From Syntrophorhabdaceae bacterium (lineage in GTDB: Bacteria > Desulfobacterota > Syntrophorhabdia > Syntrophorhabdales > Syntrophorhabdaceae), in the NCBI GenBank assembly GCA_035541755.1, contig DATKMQ010000100.1, positions 1-64,000 of the forward strand: a stretch of DNA of 64,000 nucleotides. Reading direction: 5' to 3'. Shown here one piece after another: positions 50,989 to 60,802 of this stretch. Below the pieces are notes generated by a model. The model was not told the origin of the DNA and did not search any database. It saw only the letters and a list, made by a program, of their open reading frames with translations. Every line of letters begins with the position of its first letter. The first letter of the stretch is position 1. The position numbers and the translations under genes were made by a program.

Positions 50989-52977
50989 ATGAAGCGATAT
51001 ACGATTCACAGAGACGCGGCCGCCTCTTCACCTTTCATCGACTACGATAAAGAGTTGAACGAAGAACAACGCAGGGTCGTCCTTTCCGAGAACGGCCCCA
51101 TCCTTGTCATCGCCGGGGCCGGAAGCGGTAAGACGCGAGTTGTCACCTACCGGGTGGCGCGTCTACTTGAAAAAGGCGTGCAGGCCAACTCCATTCTTCT
51201 TCTCACGTTTACCAATAAAGCGGCCAGGGAGATGCTTCACAGGGTAGAGCACCTGATGAAGATCGATACACGCTATATCTGGGGCGGCACTTTTCACCAC
51301 ATCGGAAACATGATCTTAAGACAGCAGAGCGAACGCGTAGGTTACAAACGAAATTTCACGATTCTTGACAACGAAGACGCCAAGGATATGATCGACGTGG
51401 TGCTCAAGGCTTCCAAAATAGACACAAAGTCAAAGATGTTCCCCAAAGGCAGCGTGCTCAAGGGTATCTTCAGCTACGCCATCAACACGATGAGCACCAT
51501 TGAGGAAGCTGTCCGGGAAAGAAGCCCCTTCTTCTATGACATTCTCGAGGAAATAGCCACCCTCTTCAATTCCTACACAGAAAAGAAAAGGGCCGCGAAC
51601 GCTATGGACTTCGACGACCTTCTTTACTACTGGCACAAGGTGCTTTCCGAAAACGAAGATATCCGCAAGGCCTACGCCGCGACTTTCTCCCGAATCCTCG
51701 TCGACGAGTACCAGGATACTAACAGGATTCAGGCGGAGATTGTAGATTTCATGGGCCTTCTGAACAGAAACGTCATGGTGGTGGGCGACGACGCGCAGAG
51801 CATCTATTCTTTTCGAGGAGCTAATTTCCAGAACATTCTCGAATTTCCAAAGAAATATGAAGACACGCAGATTTTCAAGCTCGAAACGAATTATCGGAGC
51901 ACCCCGGAAATACTCGGGCTCGCTAACAATACAATCTCCCAGAATAAATATCAGTTCGAAAAAACCTTAAGGAGCATCAAACCGAGCGGCATTATCCCGG
52001 TGCTCGCCCCTTCGCGGGATGTGATCCAGCAGGCAGAATTCGTCGCTCAGAGGATCACGGAGTTGCAGGATGAGGAGGGCGTACCCCTTAACCGGATCGC
52101 CGTCTTGTACCGGGCACACTACCACTCCATGGAAGTCCAGATGGAGCTCACCCGCAGAGGCATACCCTTTGAGATCAGGAGCGGCCTTCGCTTTTTTGAG
52201 CAGGCCCATATCAAGGACGTGGTCTCTTTTTTACGGGTCATGGACAACCCCCATGACGAGATATCCTGGAAGAGGATGTTGAAAATATTTCCGAAAATCG
52301 GAAATAAGACAGCAGAACGCATCTACGAATACATTCAAGCTTGCGAGGACCCTTTTGATGAACTTATTTCAAAGAAGATTGCCGGTACCTTCAAGAACGT
52401 TTTGAAAGAGAACGTCGAAACATGGTCGCGCCTGTTTAGGGACCTTAAGGAACTCTATGAGCGTGAAGCACCCTCGGACATGATTTCCGCTGTGCTCAAA
52501 CAGGGTTATGTGGATTACCTGAAATTTGCGTACCCCAATTATGAGACCCGTCTGGAAGACCTGAACCAGTTGATCAATTTCTCAACCAAGTATCAATCGT
52601 TGGAGACCTTTTTGAGCGAATTATCACTGATGAGCGGTCTCTCAGGAGAGGAGATCGTATCGGCGGCCGATGAAGATGAAGGACGGGTAGTCCTATCCAC
52701 TATTCACCAGGCCAAAGGCCTGGAATGGCAGGTGGTCTTCATCATCTGGTGCGCCGAAGGAAGGTTTCCCAACCCGAAATCCATAGAGGACGGCGGCCTG
52801 GAAGAGGAACGGCGGCTCTTCTACGTGGCAGTGACCCGCGCCATGGATGAGCTCTATCTCTGTTATCCGCTATTAACTTTCGATAGACAGGCCGGCCACA
52901 TTATTCTTCGACCATCGCGGTTTCTCACCGAGCTCTCCGGCTCCCACTACGAGGAGTGGTCTATTGCGGACTATTAG
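50989..52977 (+). CDS. UvrD/Rep-family superfamily 1 DNA helicase
   Basis: 662 residues. All SF1A helicase motifs are visible: Q-motif ELNEEQRRVV, motif I GAGSGKTRV, Ia LTFTNKAAREM, II LVDEYQDTN, III GDDAQSIYSFRGA, IV NYRSTPEIL, V TIHQAKGLEWQVVFI and VI FYVAVTRAMDELYL. It unwinds DNA 3' to 5' using ATP, in repair or replication restart. It is slightly shorter than PcrA/UvrD (~720), without their C-terminal RNA-polymerase-binding tail. The start was set by the promoter; the transcript appears leaderless. Monocistronic. Confidence 0.92.
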   Translation: MKRYTIHRDAAASSPFIDYDKELNEEQRRVVLSENGPILVIAGAGSGKTRVVTYRVARLLEKGVQANSILLLTFTNKAAREMLHRVEHLMKIDTRYIWGGTFHHIGNMILRQQSERVGYKRNFTILDNEDAKDMIDVVLKASKIDTKSKMFPKGSVLKGIFSYAINTMSTIEEAVRERSPFFYDILEEIATLFNSYTEKKRAANAMDFDDLLYYWHKVLSENEDIRKAYAATFSRILVDEYQDTNRIQAEIVDFMGLLNRNVMVVGDDAQSIYSFRGANFQNILEFPKKYEDTQIFKLETNYRSTPEILGLANNTISQNKYQFEKTLRSIKPSGIIPVLAPSRDVIQQAEFVAQRITELQDEEGVPLNRIAVLYRAHYHSMEVQMELTRRGIPFEIRSGLRFFEQAHIKDVVSFLRVMDNPHDEISWKRMLKIFPKIGNKTAERIYEYIQACEDPFDELISKKIAGTFKNVLKENVETWSRLFRDLKELYEREAPSDMISAVLKQGYVDYLKFAYPNYETRLEDLNQLINFSTKYQSLETFLSELSLMSGLSGEEIVSAADEDEGRVVLSTIHQAKGLEWQVVFIIWCAEGRFPNPKSIEDGGLEEERRLFYVAVTRAMDELYLCYPLLTFDRQAGHIILRPSRFLTELSGSHYEEWSIADY

Positions 52978-53026
52978 AAGCCCTATCGTGTCGGGCTCGC
53001 TACCCGCGCCTCATCGGTCGGTTCCA

Positions 53027-53363
53027 TCAGATCCGTGAGGCAAGCATATATATGACCGTCCCGGCAAATATGCTCAGCAACGCATTTCTCTTCCAAGGGT
53101 GAAGCGCCGCTACGAGCCCGATCGCGACCAGCTCAGGCGCACCGTATGGTCACGAACAGGGCGTTTTTAATGAAGAACCCCACGGCCAGAAATTGGTTTG
53201 CACCCGAGTAAACGACGATGCTCATGAGCACAGCAAAGAACCAGGGATATCCGGATTTGGTGAGCAACAATCCGAAGGCGATCCCGATAGGCACGTATCC
53301 GAACATGACCGGGATCGTGTACCGGAAGGCTTTCTTTAGAATTGAGCGCCGGATTTCTCCCAT
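53027..53363 (-). pseudogene. azlC-azlD deletion remnant (branched-chain amino acid exporter)
   Basis: The N-terminal part encodes MGEIRRSILKKAFRYTIPVM, GYVPIGIAFGLLLTKSGYPW and VVYSGANQFLAVGFF, the first ~70 residues of AzlC. Its frame then stops at 53133-53135. In another frame immediately after is APELVAIGLVAALHPWKRNA and LLSIFAGTVIYMLASRI, the C-terminal ~38 residues of AzlD, ending at TGA 53027-53029. About 500-600 bases of the normal azlCD pair are missing and the frames no longer match, so the exporter is inactivated. Confidence 0.8.
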
Positions 53364-53595
53364 TTGGTTCTAATGGAGTGGCCTGGCACCCGTCCCGCAT
53401 GGTTCACGGGATGCGGCATTCACAATGGGAAACGTATGATTGCACCGGTTCGGAGGGTCGCTCTTCGGCATTCCCAGTATTTTATTCCTCGCCCCTTCTC
53501 AAGGGCATTCTTCTTTGACGCCTGAACGAACTGACGCTCTCGATAGGGGACGACTGAGCCCCAAGGGTCAGGGGTCTTTCTTGCTTCAGGCGGGT

Positions 53596-54228
53596 TTATC
53601 TGTTGCCATGGCCAAGGCCATGACCTCTGCCTTCTTCCCCGCCGTAATCTTTATTGATCTGTCCCGGAGGAGTCCCTCCATGTCCCGGGGGAGTGCCTCC
53701 GTGTCCAGGAGGGGTTCCAGGGGGCGGCCCTCCATGTTTGTCTTCCCATCTGCCATTGCCCCTTTCTTCTCCATGTTCACGCCGACCTTCGCGCCATTCC
53801 CTGTCGTTTTCCCAATATCTATCGCGCTCCCATCCCCTCCAGTTCTTTTTCAACTGTCCGTAGGGGATCCGGGTGTGTCCCGGGGGCATCCGACGGTAAT
53901 CCGGTGGCAACTCAACGATTACCCGGGGAACCCTGGGTGGAGCGATGTATGCCCAGGGACCGTTATAGGAGCTGCCTCTGTACCAGCGTCCCTCATAGGG
54001 CCTGTACCAGTAACCGTGATAGAAGAGAATCTCGACTTCTATGTCGGGCACCCTGTATACATAGGTCCCCGGTATGACGATCACCGGCGGGGGTGCGGGG
54101 GCTCTATATACGGGCGGGGGTGCGAATACCCCTATATTCACGTTGACTTCCGCGGCGCTTATCGACGGACCCAAAAGTATACAGAGAGCGACCGCGCATA
54201 AGACCAAGGCAGCTATTTTTATTCTCAT
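53596..54228 (-). CDS. Secreted proline/glycine/tryptophan-rich protein with GTPPGHG repeats
   Basis: 210 residues. A signal peptide (MRIKIAALVLCAVALCILLG, cut after ISA) is followed by a Pro-rich part (FAPPPVYRAPAPPP), a compact aromatic domain (FYHGYWYRPYEGRWYRGSSY then GPWAYIAPPRVPRV) and a basic, Arg/Trp-rich region. The C-terminus has three near-perfect repeats of GGTPPGH. The aromatic domain resembles that of small exported proteins of environmental bacteria with YxW-rich repeats. It is probably periplasmic or surface-attached; function unknown. It follows an opposite-strand gap and has AGGAGGC upstream. Confidence 0.65.
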   Translation of the reverse strand: MRIKIAALVLCAVALCILLGPSISAAEVNVNIGVFAPPPVYRAPAPPPVIVIPGTYVYRVPDIEVEILFYHGYWYRPYEGRWYRGSSYNGPWAYIAPPRVPRVIVELPPDYRRMPPGHTRIPYGQLKKNWRGWERDRYWENDREWREGRREHGEERGNGRWEDKHGGPPPGTPPGHGGTPPGHGGTPPGQINKDYGGEEGRGHGLGHGNR

Positions 54229-54467
54229 TGGAAGCCTCCTTCAATCATCGGTTTATATTATAACCAGCAGGCCAGGGGATTATCAATCCTTACCCCATGC
54301 TCGCCGAATTTGGCTCGACAGCCAACCTTTATGCACCCGTAATGGTTCGTATGGAATCTACCTTATAACCCGTAGGTAAGTCTGTGCTCTCCGTCAAGGA
54401 TTTGAGCAGATGTGAATGAAAATGCAGGAAGAAAGAGGCTTGCGCACTCGACGGTGAGGAATTGCGC

Positions 54468-54704
54468 CTACCAGGAACTTTTCTTCTTCCATCCCTTGGT
54501 GTTCTCGAGACAACGACCTGTCTCTTTGCTTATTTCGTTAGGTCAGGTGACGCCCTGCACCGCCAATGTCTTTTGAGCTACAGCCTCACAAGCGGCCCTG
54601 TCCCGCTCGAAATCGCCCGCATCCTTGGTGGGATGGGTATACGTTATCGCGCAGCCCGCGATAAGGAACAAGAGAAGAAGCAAACCGCACGTGGTCCTTA
54701 TCAT
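54468..54704 (-). pseudogene. Small lipoprotein gene interrupted by an in-frame TGA
   Basis: From the ATG at 54704 the frame reads MIRTTCGLLLLLFLIAGCAI (lipobox IAGC), THPTKDAGDFERDRAACEAV and AQKTLAVQGVT, then TGA (54543-54545). It continues in frame as PNEISKETGRCLENTKGW to a TAG at 54468-54470. The downstream piece (E...RCL..KGW) is the normal C-terminus of this family of ~80-residue lipoproteins, whose members have the acidic FERD..ACE pattern before it. So a full-length 78-residue product would need readthrough of TGA at codon 54. A nonsense mutation is the simpler explanation; selenocysteine cannot be excluded because another probable selenoprotein exists in this window. Confidence 0.6.
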
Positions 54705-54979
54705 TTTTTTTTGCCATCCCTTATTTGTGTGCCCGGGCAAGAATTCCTTAGACCTCATTTGATATTTTCCCAGAATCATGGCGATATTGCAAGAGTCTTG
54801 ATACTCCACCCGATTCATCCGTCATGCGCATAGCACAAGGACGACAAAGGGACCTCATGTCATAGGTCTTTTGCTTGCATTCTTGATATCTCGGAAAAAA
54901 AATCTTATCTTTCTTAGTACATGCTCTGATAAAGAAATCGGTTTCTGTGAGATAACGTCCAAATCAAAAGGAGGGAAAT

Positions 54980-55531
54980 ATGGCTACAAAAGAGGATCGA
55001 AGAGCAAAGGTGATAGAGGTCTTAAACAAGGCGCGATCTATGGAGCTCATGGCCATTCACCAATACATGAACCAACATTATAATCTCGACAACATGGACT
55101 ATGGGGATCTGGCGGCCAAAGTTAAGCTTATCGCCATAGACGAGATGCGGCACGCTGAAATGTTCGCGGATCGGATTGAAGAGCTCAATGCGCAGCCGAC
55201 TACCGAGCTTGCGGCGCCTGTTCAGAAAGGGCAGAAAGTAGAGGCCGCCTTCTCTTTCGATGCCGACCTCGAAGACAATACCATTGCAAGCTACAATGAG
55301 TTTCACCTGGTCTGCAGAGAAAACGGGGACAGTATCAGCATGAAGCTTTTTGAAACCATCATCGATGAGGAACAGATACATTTCAACTATTTTGACAATG
55401 TGAAAGATCATATCGAAGAGCTCGATGGTGCCTATCTTGCCAAGATAGCCGGAACGCCGTCCGCCACGGGTTTGAACACCCTCGGGTTTGCGGCGCGATT
55501 CGGGGGCGGCACTCCGCAGGCAGGCGCATAG
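54980..55531 (+). CDS. Bacterioferritin/ferritin-like di-iron protein
   Basis: 183 residues, mostly four long helices. Iron-ligand motifs are in the right places: ELMAIHQY (Glu in helix 1), DEMRHAEMF (ExxH in helix 2), and EEQIHFNYF (helix 4, ExxH). This is the bacterioferritin type seen in anaerobes, storing iron and detoxifying oxygen or peroxide. The C-terminal ~25 residues (TGLNTLGFAARFGGG) form an extra tail. AAAAGGAGGGAAAT precedes the ATG. It is monocistronic. Confidence 0.85.
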   Translation: MATKEDRRAKVIEVLNKARSMELMAIHQYMNQHYNLDNMDYGDLAAKVKLIAIDEMRHAEMFADRIEELNAQPTTELAAPVQKGQKVEAAFSFDADLEDNTIASYNEFHLVCRENGDSISMKLFETIIDEEQIHFNYFDNVKDHIEELDGAYLAKIAGTPSATGLNTLGFAARFGGGTPQAGA

Positions 55532-55777
55532 ATCCCGATTTTATCGGGCGGAGCTGCGTAGTTGTCCAAAAGAGACGGCCTGCCATGGTTTTACCTGCAC
55601 CCCGCACAGTATGCGTCGCGATGCCGAGGGAACCCGTGAAGCGACCCAATCGTTTCAGCCGTTGATTTGGTGATTTTTCAAGTGTTTCTTTGAAGCCCCA
55701 TAATCTCGCGTCCTCGTGATACCAGGCGAGCAATGCTTAAGGATCTTGCGACGAGCGCCCGAACAGAGCCTTATTTA

Positions 55778-55807
55778 TTGACTTTTTTACCCTCTTAGGT
55801 CTATCTT
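55778..55807 (+). promoter_or_regulatory. Putative promoter of the EF-G paralogue operon
   Basis: TTGACT (55778-55783) and TATCTT (55802-55807) with an 18-bp spacer. The -10 ends 7 bases before the ATG at 55815, with no Shine-Dalgarno, so a leaderless transcript is likely. Confidence 0.5.
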
Positions 55808-55814
55808 ATCGGCA

Positions 55815-57857
55815 ATGAAAAAGGAATTGCAGCGCTTGGCCAAGATACGCAACATAGGCATTGCGGCCCATATTGACGCAGGCAAGACCACGGTTACCGA
55901 GCGTATTCTTTACTATACCGGTAAGACCCACAAGATCGGAGAAGTCCACGAAGGAACCGCGATCATGGATTATCTCCCGCAGGAGCAAGAGCGGGGTATC
56001 ACCATTACATCGGCGGTGACCACGTTCTACTGGGAAGACCACGAGATACAGCTTATCGATACGCCGGGACATGTGGATTTCACCATCGAGGTGGAACGGT
56101 CGCTTCGGGTCCTCGACGGGATGGTGGCCGTATTTTGCGGTGTGGGAGGGGTCGAACCCCAATCCGAGACGGTCTGGCACCAGGCGGACAAATACCACGT
56201 GCCGAGGATCGCCTTCATAAACAAGCTCGACAGGCTGGGTTCCGATTTTTTTCGTGTCGTGGACCTCATCGTGGAGAAATTCGGGGCCAACCCCATTATG
56301 CTTCAGATACCGCTCGGCAGGGAAGACGGTTTCTACGGCGTTGTCGACCTCATTGCCATGAAAGGCATCGTCTGGGACGAGGAAGACATGGGGGCTACCT
56401 ACCGCTCTATAGCCATACCACCTGAATACCAGGAAACTGCTCGTCGGTACCGGGAGAAGCTCTTCGACAAGCTGTCTCTTCTCGATGACGAATTCATGGA
56501 ACACTATCTGGAAGGCGGAGAGATCGACGAGGCCCTGATTGTAAAAGCGCTGAGGACTGCGACTATCGCCCTGAAATGCGTACCGGTTCTCTGCGGATCG
56601 GCGCTCAAGAATAAGGGCATCCAACCGCTTATCGATGCGGTGGTCAAGTATCTGCCGTCTCCCCTCGACGTTCCGCCGGTAACGGGAGAGAACCCGGACA
56701 ACTCCGAACTGGAAGAGAGGAAGGCAAGTGTAGACGAAGACCTCGCCGCGCTTGCCTTCAAGATCGTCATTGAAGAAGGAAGGAAACTTACCTATATTCG
56801 CATTTATTCGGGCAAACTCAAGGTGGGCGAAGAGATTTATAATGTAAATCTTCGCAAGAGGGAGAAGGTCAGCCGCATCTACAGGATTCACGCGAACCAT
56901 AAAGACAGGATTGAGGGGGCTGAGGCAGGTGCCATAGTTGGCATCGTGGGATTAAAAGAGACCTCCACCGGCCATACGCTCACCAGGGCTAAACCCATAC
57001 TCCTCGAACCCATTGAGATCTATGAGCCCGTTATCTCCATTGCCGTTGAGCCCGTGCGCAATGTGGACCAGGACAAACTCATGCTCGCGCTCACGAGGAT
57101 CGCGGAGGAAGACCCCACATTCGTGCTGAGAGCAGACGAAGATGCCTATCAAACGGTCGTTTCCGGCATGGGTGAGCTGCACCTCGATGTAGTTGTGAAG
57201 AGGATCAAGGAAGAGTTCGGCATCGACCTCCATGTGGGCAAGCCCCAGGTAGTTTACAAGGAAAGTATAGAAAAGCCCGTATCCAGGGAGCACAGCTTCG
57301 AAAAGATCATCAACGGCGTGCCCTGCAGAGGATGGGTGTCGCTTAGTATCGCGCCCAACCGAAGAGGCAAGGGGATTGTCACGACAAATCGTATTTTAGA
57401 GACGCATCCCGTGTTTCCTTTTGTCGAGGCAATCGAGGAGGGCGTCCTGGAAGCTTCAAACATAGGGGTTCTCAAGGGGTATCCTCTCACCGACGTGATG
57501 ATCGCCATCAACGATGCCTCATTCAGCAATCCCGAATTTGCCCGGCTCACTCTGAAAATGGCCGCATATGATGGATTCCGCGAGGCATGTTCCGAGGCGA
57601 ACCCTATCGTGCTCGTGCCCGTCATGTCCCTCACGGTGACCACGCCGAATGAATTTCTCGGTGATGTTATCGGCGATCTTAATGCCCGCAGGTGCCAGAT
57701 TGCCGAGATACTGGCCAAGGACAGGATCACGGTGGTAAAGGCAGCCGCGCCACTCACGAATATGTTCGGTTATTCCACAGACATCCGTTCCCTCTCCCAG
57801 GGCAGAGCCTCCTTCACCATGTATTTCTCGCACTATGACAGGATAGAAAATGGATAA
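55815..57857 (+). CDS. Elongation factor G paralogue
   Basis: 680 residues with the GTPase motifs [17 protein letters not shown] and NKLD, the switch I segment [12 protein letters not shown], and the full five-domain EF-G length. The loop I tail and the divergent domain IV ([19 protein letters not shown]) differ from the str-operon EF-G, fitting the EF-G2/FusA2 paralogues that act in ribosome recycling or fine-tune translation. Its location with birA and coaX, not with rpsG/tuf, supports a paralogue. It overlaps birA by 8 bases. Confidence 0.85.
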   Translation: MKKELQRLAKIRNIGIAAHIDAGKTTVTERILYYTGKTHKIGEVHEGTAIMDYLPQEQERGITITSAVTTFYWEDHEIQLIDTPGHVDFTIEVERSLRVLDGMVAVFCGVGGVEPQSETVWHQADKYHVPRIAFINKLDRLGSDFFRVVDLIVEKFGANPIMLQIPLGREDGFYGVVDLIAMKGIVWDEEDMGATYRSIAIPPEYQETARRYREKLFDKLSLLDDEFMEHYLEGGEIDEALIVKALRTATIALKCVPVLCGSALKNKGIQPLIDAVVKYLPSPLDVPPVTGENPDNSELEERKASVDEDLAALAFKIVIEEGRKLTYIRIYSGKLKVGEEIYNVNLRKREKVSRIYRIHANHKDRIEGAEAGAIVGIVGLKETSTGHTLTRAKPILLEPIEIYEPVISIAVEPVRNVDQDKLMLALTRIAEEDPTFVLRADEDAYQTVVSGMGELHLDVVVKRIKEEFGIDLHVGKPQVVYKESIEKPVSREHSFEKIINGVPCRGWVSLSIAPNRRGKGIVTTNRILETHPVFPFVEAIEEGVLEASNIGVLKGYPLTDVMIAINDASFSNPEFARLTLKMAAYDGFREACSEANPIVLVPVMSLTVTTPNEFLGDVIGDLNARRCQIAEILAKDRITVVKAAAPLTNMFGYSTDIRSLSQGRASFTMYFSHYDRIENG

Positions 57858-58815
57858 CATCAGCGAAGTGCTGAAATCCCTGCGTGAGCGGCAGAGCTTT
57901 GTATCGGGAGATCATATTTCTGCAAAATTGAAGGTTTCGAGAACGGCGGTCTGGAAGTACATGAATCAGCTTGAACGATGCGGGTATGTGATCAGCAAGG
58001 CCAAAGGCAAGGGATACATGCTCGTTTCCACGCCGGACAAGCTTTATTCCTGGGAGATAGACAGGTACCGCGACACTTCGATAATCGGGCAAAAGATTAT
58101 TTACAAGGAGAACGTGGACTCCACGAATACCCTTGCCTTTAAGCTGGCCATGGCCGGAGAGGTGGAGGGCGCGTGCGTGATAGCCGAATCGCAAGAAAGA
58201 GGAAAGGGGAGACTGGGGAGAAGGTGGTGTTCGACTACGGGGCGAAATATCTACCTTTCTGTGATCGTGAGGCCGAGGGTCCACCCTTCGCAGGTCTATC
58301 CCATTACGTTTCTATCCTCTCTCGCCGCCTTCGACACCGTTTATGCGCTGACCTCCATTACGCCCACGCTCAAATGGCCGAACGACGTGTTACTCTCCGG
58401 GAGGAAGGTGTGCGGGACATTACTCGAGCTTTCAACGGAAGCCGATATGGTCAGATTCGTGGTCATTGGCATTGGATTGAACGTTAACATGCGTGAAGAC
58501 GAGCTCGATGCTGAGATCAGAGAAAAGGCGGGCTCACTCTCGATGGCTACGAAAAAGGTCTTTGAAAGAGCATCGGTCTGTGGTATGCTTCTTTCCAATC
58601 TGGAGAAATACTACCTCCGTTTTCGGGAACAGGGGGCAGAAAAGATGTGTCGCCTCTGGGAAGAAAGGGCCGGGATAAAAGGAAAATACCTGGAGATAAC
58701 CCAGATGGGTGAGACGCACAAAGGCGTTGCCCGCGGCGTGGATAAGGATGGCGCGATTCTGCTTGATATCGACGGAATTACAAAGAAAATCATTGCAGGG
58801 GATGTGAGTTACTAG
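57850..58815 (+). CDS. birA: Bifunctional biotin-protein ligase and biotin-operon repressor BirA
   Basis: 321 residues. Residues ~1-60 are a winged HTH ([20 protein letters not shown], then [20 protein letters not shown]); residues ~75-265 are the ligase, with the ATP/biotin loop [11 protein letters not shown] and [19 protein letters not shown]. The C-terminal SH3-like domain follows. It makes biotinyl-AMP and attaches biotin to acyl carboxylases, and represses biotin genes when in excess. It lies in an operon between the EF-G paralogue (8-base overlap) and coaX (adjacent). Confidence 0.93.
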   Translation: MDNISEVLKSLRERQSFVSGDHISAKLKVSRTAVWKYMNQLERCGYVISKAKGKGYMLVSTPDKLYSWEIDRYRDTSIIGQKIIYKENVDSTNTLAFKLAMAGEVEGACVIAESQERGKGRLGRRWCSTTGRNIYLSVIVRPRVHPSQVYPITFLSSLAAFDTVYALTSITPTLKWPNDVLLSGRKVCGTLLELSTEADMVRFVVIGIGLNVNMREDELDAEIREKAGSLSMATKKVFERASVCGMLLSNLEKYYLRFREQGAEKMCRLWEERAGIKGKYLEITQMGETHKGVARGVDKDGAILLDIDGITKKIIAGDVSY

Positions 58816-59598
58816 ATGCTCCTCGTTATCGACATCGGAAATACAAACATAGTCTTCGGCGTATATGACGGCGATACCTTCATCAACCACTGGAGGCTAA
58901 GCACCGTCCTTAATAAAACTCACGACGAATACGCTATCCTTCTCAATAGCCTTCTCTACATGGAGAAAATACGATTAAGCGAAATTGACAGCGCCATCGT
59001 CTCCTGCGTCGTGCCCCCACTTCGTATCCCCTTCGAGATTACCTGCCGCAAATATACCGGCATCACACCGATCTTCGTGGAGCCCGGCATCAAGACAGGT
59101 ATGCCGATCCTTTCGGAAAATACGTCCGAGGTCGGAGCCGACAGGATCGTGAACGCCGTAGCAGGTTACGACAAATACAAACGACCCCTCATTATCGTGG
59201 ATTTCGGTACGGCGACGACATTTGACTACGTGACGCCCAAAGGTGAATACGTGGGCGGCTGTATTGCCCCGGGGATCATGATATCCTTGGAGGCGCTTTT
59301 CGAACGGGCATCCAAGCTTCCCAGGGTGGAACTCGCCCAGCCCAAGAATATAGTGGGAAGAAACACCGTGCATGCCATGCAGGCGGGTATCACATACGGC
59401 TACGTGAGCCTGGTCGACGGGATCGTGAAAAGGATGAAAGACGAGGTGAAAACCGACCCATACGTGATCGCGACCGGAGGGCTCTCAACGCTCATATACA
59501 AGGGCTCAGAGACGATCGACGAGGTGGACGAATTCTTAACCCTGCGCGGTCTCAAGCTCCTCTACGAAAAAAACAAAGAGTATCACAAGTTCAAATAG
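58816..59598 (+). CDS. coaX: Type III pantothenate kinase CoaX
   Basis: 260 residues: [20 protein letters not shown] (ASKHA phosphate-1 motif), [35 protein letters not shown] (phosphate-2), GGCIAPGI (adenosine loop) and a C-terminal ATGGLSTLI. It phosphorylates pantothenate as the first step of CoA synthesis. The gene begins directly after the birA stop; birA-coaX linkage is common because both serve cofactor supply. It ends the operon; no clear terminator follows. Confidence 0.93.
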   Translation: MLLVIDIGNTNIVFGVYDGDTFINHWRLSTVLNKTHDEYAILLNSLLYMEKIRLSEIDSAIVSCVVPPLRIPFEITCRKYTGITPIFVEPGIKTGMPILSENTSEVGADRIVNAVAGYDKYKRPLIIVDFGTATTFDYVTPKGEYVGGCIAPGIMISLEALFERASKLPRVELAQPKNIVGRNTVHAMQAGITYGYVSLVDGIVKRMKDEVKTDPYVIATGGLSTLIYKGSETIDEVDEFLTLRGLKLLYEKNKEYHKFK

Positions 59599-59679
59599 CA
59601 AAAACAACGGCTTTATTCTTTCACATCTCAAGGAATCATGTTTGAGGATGTGCTTGCCGGATGATTGCGCCGATCGGCG

Positions 59680-60495
59680 TCAGGCTAGGCACGTCATGGC
59701 CGCTTGAGCGGCCTTTGTGTCTTCGCCTTTTTCGGTGCGGGCGATGAAATCGAGAACCGTACGCGTATAATCTTCGGGCCGCTGCTCATACGTGTTGTGG
59801 CCGCATCTGGGAAAAACGGCCAACTCTCCTTTAGGGAGATGGCGATAGAAGGCGATTGCCTGCTCTACATCGAAGATGGAACTGCGGTCCGGATAGAGTA
59901 CGAGTGTGGGACATGATACGTGATGCAGAACTGGCCTCAGGTCGAAATAATCCACACCATAGGCCCCGCCGTATTTGGCAAACTGGTCGTAATTCGTCTC
60001 AGCCGCTTCGCCATGCCAGTCAATCATCTTGGCCTTGAGCTCGGGCGCAAGGTCTGAGAATCTGTTGACGAGCCTCATACGATTGAGCTCCACCATGGGG
60101 ACTTCGCTGAAACATTGAGTGCTGGCAACAACGAGGCTTTTGACTTCTTCGGGGTATTTGACCGCATAGTCCACCCCGACCACGCCGCCTTCGCATTGTC
60201 CTACGAGGTGGCACGCCCCGATGCCGAGACTTTGTTTGACCGTCCTCAGTTCTGCCACACTTTCCGGCCGATACCGCTCGGTTTCATAAAAATTCTGAAA
60301 GTCACTACCCCGCTCTGATCGACCAAAACCACGGCGGTCGAACATCACCACCGTGTAACCTCGGGCCATAACCGCGGGATAAACGGCTTTCCATATCTTG
60401 CTGCACCCGAACCCGTGATGCATTAAAATCACCACATCGCCCTCACCGTGGACCTCGTAATAAACAGAAAGATGGTTTACGTTAATAAAGGGCAT
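59680..60495 (-). CDS. Alpha/beta-fold hydrolase
   Basis: 271 residues with a typical lipase/esterase-like hydrolase fold: oxyanion region ILMHHGFGCSKIW, nucleophile elbow HLVGQCEGGVVG (Cys in place of the usual Ser at GQCEG), Asp in TLVLYPDRSS and the His in FPRCGHNTYEQ. A Cys nucleophile is seen in some dienelactone-type members and may mean the activity is unusual. The substrate is unknown. It diverges from the DLH-like gene at 60803, and a dispersed element is in its upstream region. Confidence 0.8.
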   Translation of the reverse strand: MPFINVNHLSVYYEVHGEGDVVILMHHGFGCSKIWKAVYPAVMARGYTVVMFDRRGFGRSERGSDFQNFYETERYRPESVAELRTVKQSLGIGACHLVGQCEGGVVGVDYAVKYPEEVKSLVVASTQCFSEVPMVELNRMRLVNRFSDLAPELKAKMIDWHGEAAETNYDQFAKYGGAYGVDYFDLRPVLHHVSCPTLVLYPDRSSIFDVEQAIAFYRHLPKGELAVFPRCGHNTYEQRPEDYTRTVLDFIARTEKGEDTKAAQAAMTCLA

Positions 60496-60572
60496 CGATC
60501 ACACCGCTTACGACAAAAAATGGGGCCTAAGCTCATAAAGAGAGAACGCCTACGATTTTTGACACGTGCAGA

Positions 60573-60610
60573 TTCTCCTATTTTTGCCGGATAATTGCAA
60601 ATACTTTCTC
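60573..60610. repeat. Dispersed TTGCAAATA element, copy C
   Basis: TTCTCCTATTTTTGCCGG, then ATAATTGCAAATACTTTCTC. On the minus strand it reads TATTTGCAATTAT, an extended -10-like sequence about 80-115 bases upstream of the alpha/beta hydrolase start. The rest of the 307-base intergenic region holds the divergent promoter at 60731 and no gene. Confidence 0.5.
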
Positions 60611-60730
60611 TAGGAAGGGATGGCGCGCTACTCAGCGCACGCTCTCATCAGCTTGCGGTTGCGCGCCCTTGATTTTAAAGGTCTTCTTCTACGGCACACG
60701 CCGCACGTATCCGGTTCCTTTTGTTTAGGC

Positions 60731-60759
60731 TTGACATGAGAGGCGTGCGCCCTTACACT
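60731..60759 (+). promoter_or_regulatory. Promoter of the dienelactone-hydrolase-family gene
   Basis: TTGACA (60731-60736), 17-bp spacer, TACACT (60754-60759). A conventional leader of about 37 bases with a GGGAGGA ribosome site precedes the ATG, a normal arrangement. Confidence 0.7.
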
Positions 60760-60802
60760 TTTTTCATAGACAAAACCAGAGAGAAAGAAAGGGAGGATAG
60801 CC

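Noticed and set aside
53133-53135. TGA in the azlC remnant as selenocysteine
   Set aside because: The sequence after it continues in a different frame as AzlD, so it is a deletion junction and not recoding.
53440-54201. Plus-strand frame of 253 codons opposite the GTPPGHG-repeat protein
   Set aside because: It is Pro/Ser-rich only because of the antisense repeats; the minus-strand gene has a signal peptide and ribosome site.
55806-56900. Minus-strand open frame of 364 codons inside the EF-G paralogue gene
   Set aside because: The plus strand encodes unmistakable EF-G motifs over the same bases; the antisense frame is a by-product of its codon use.
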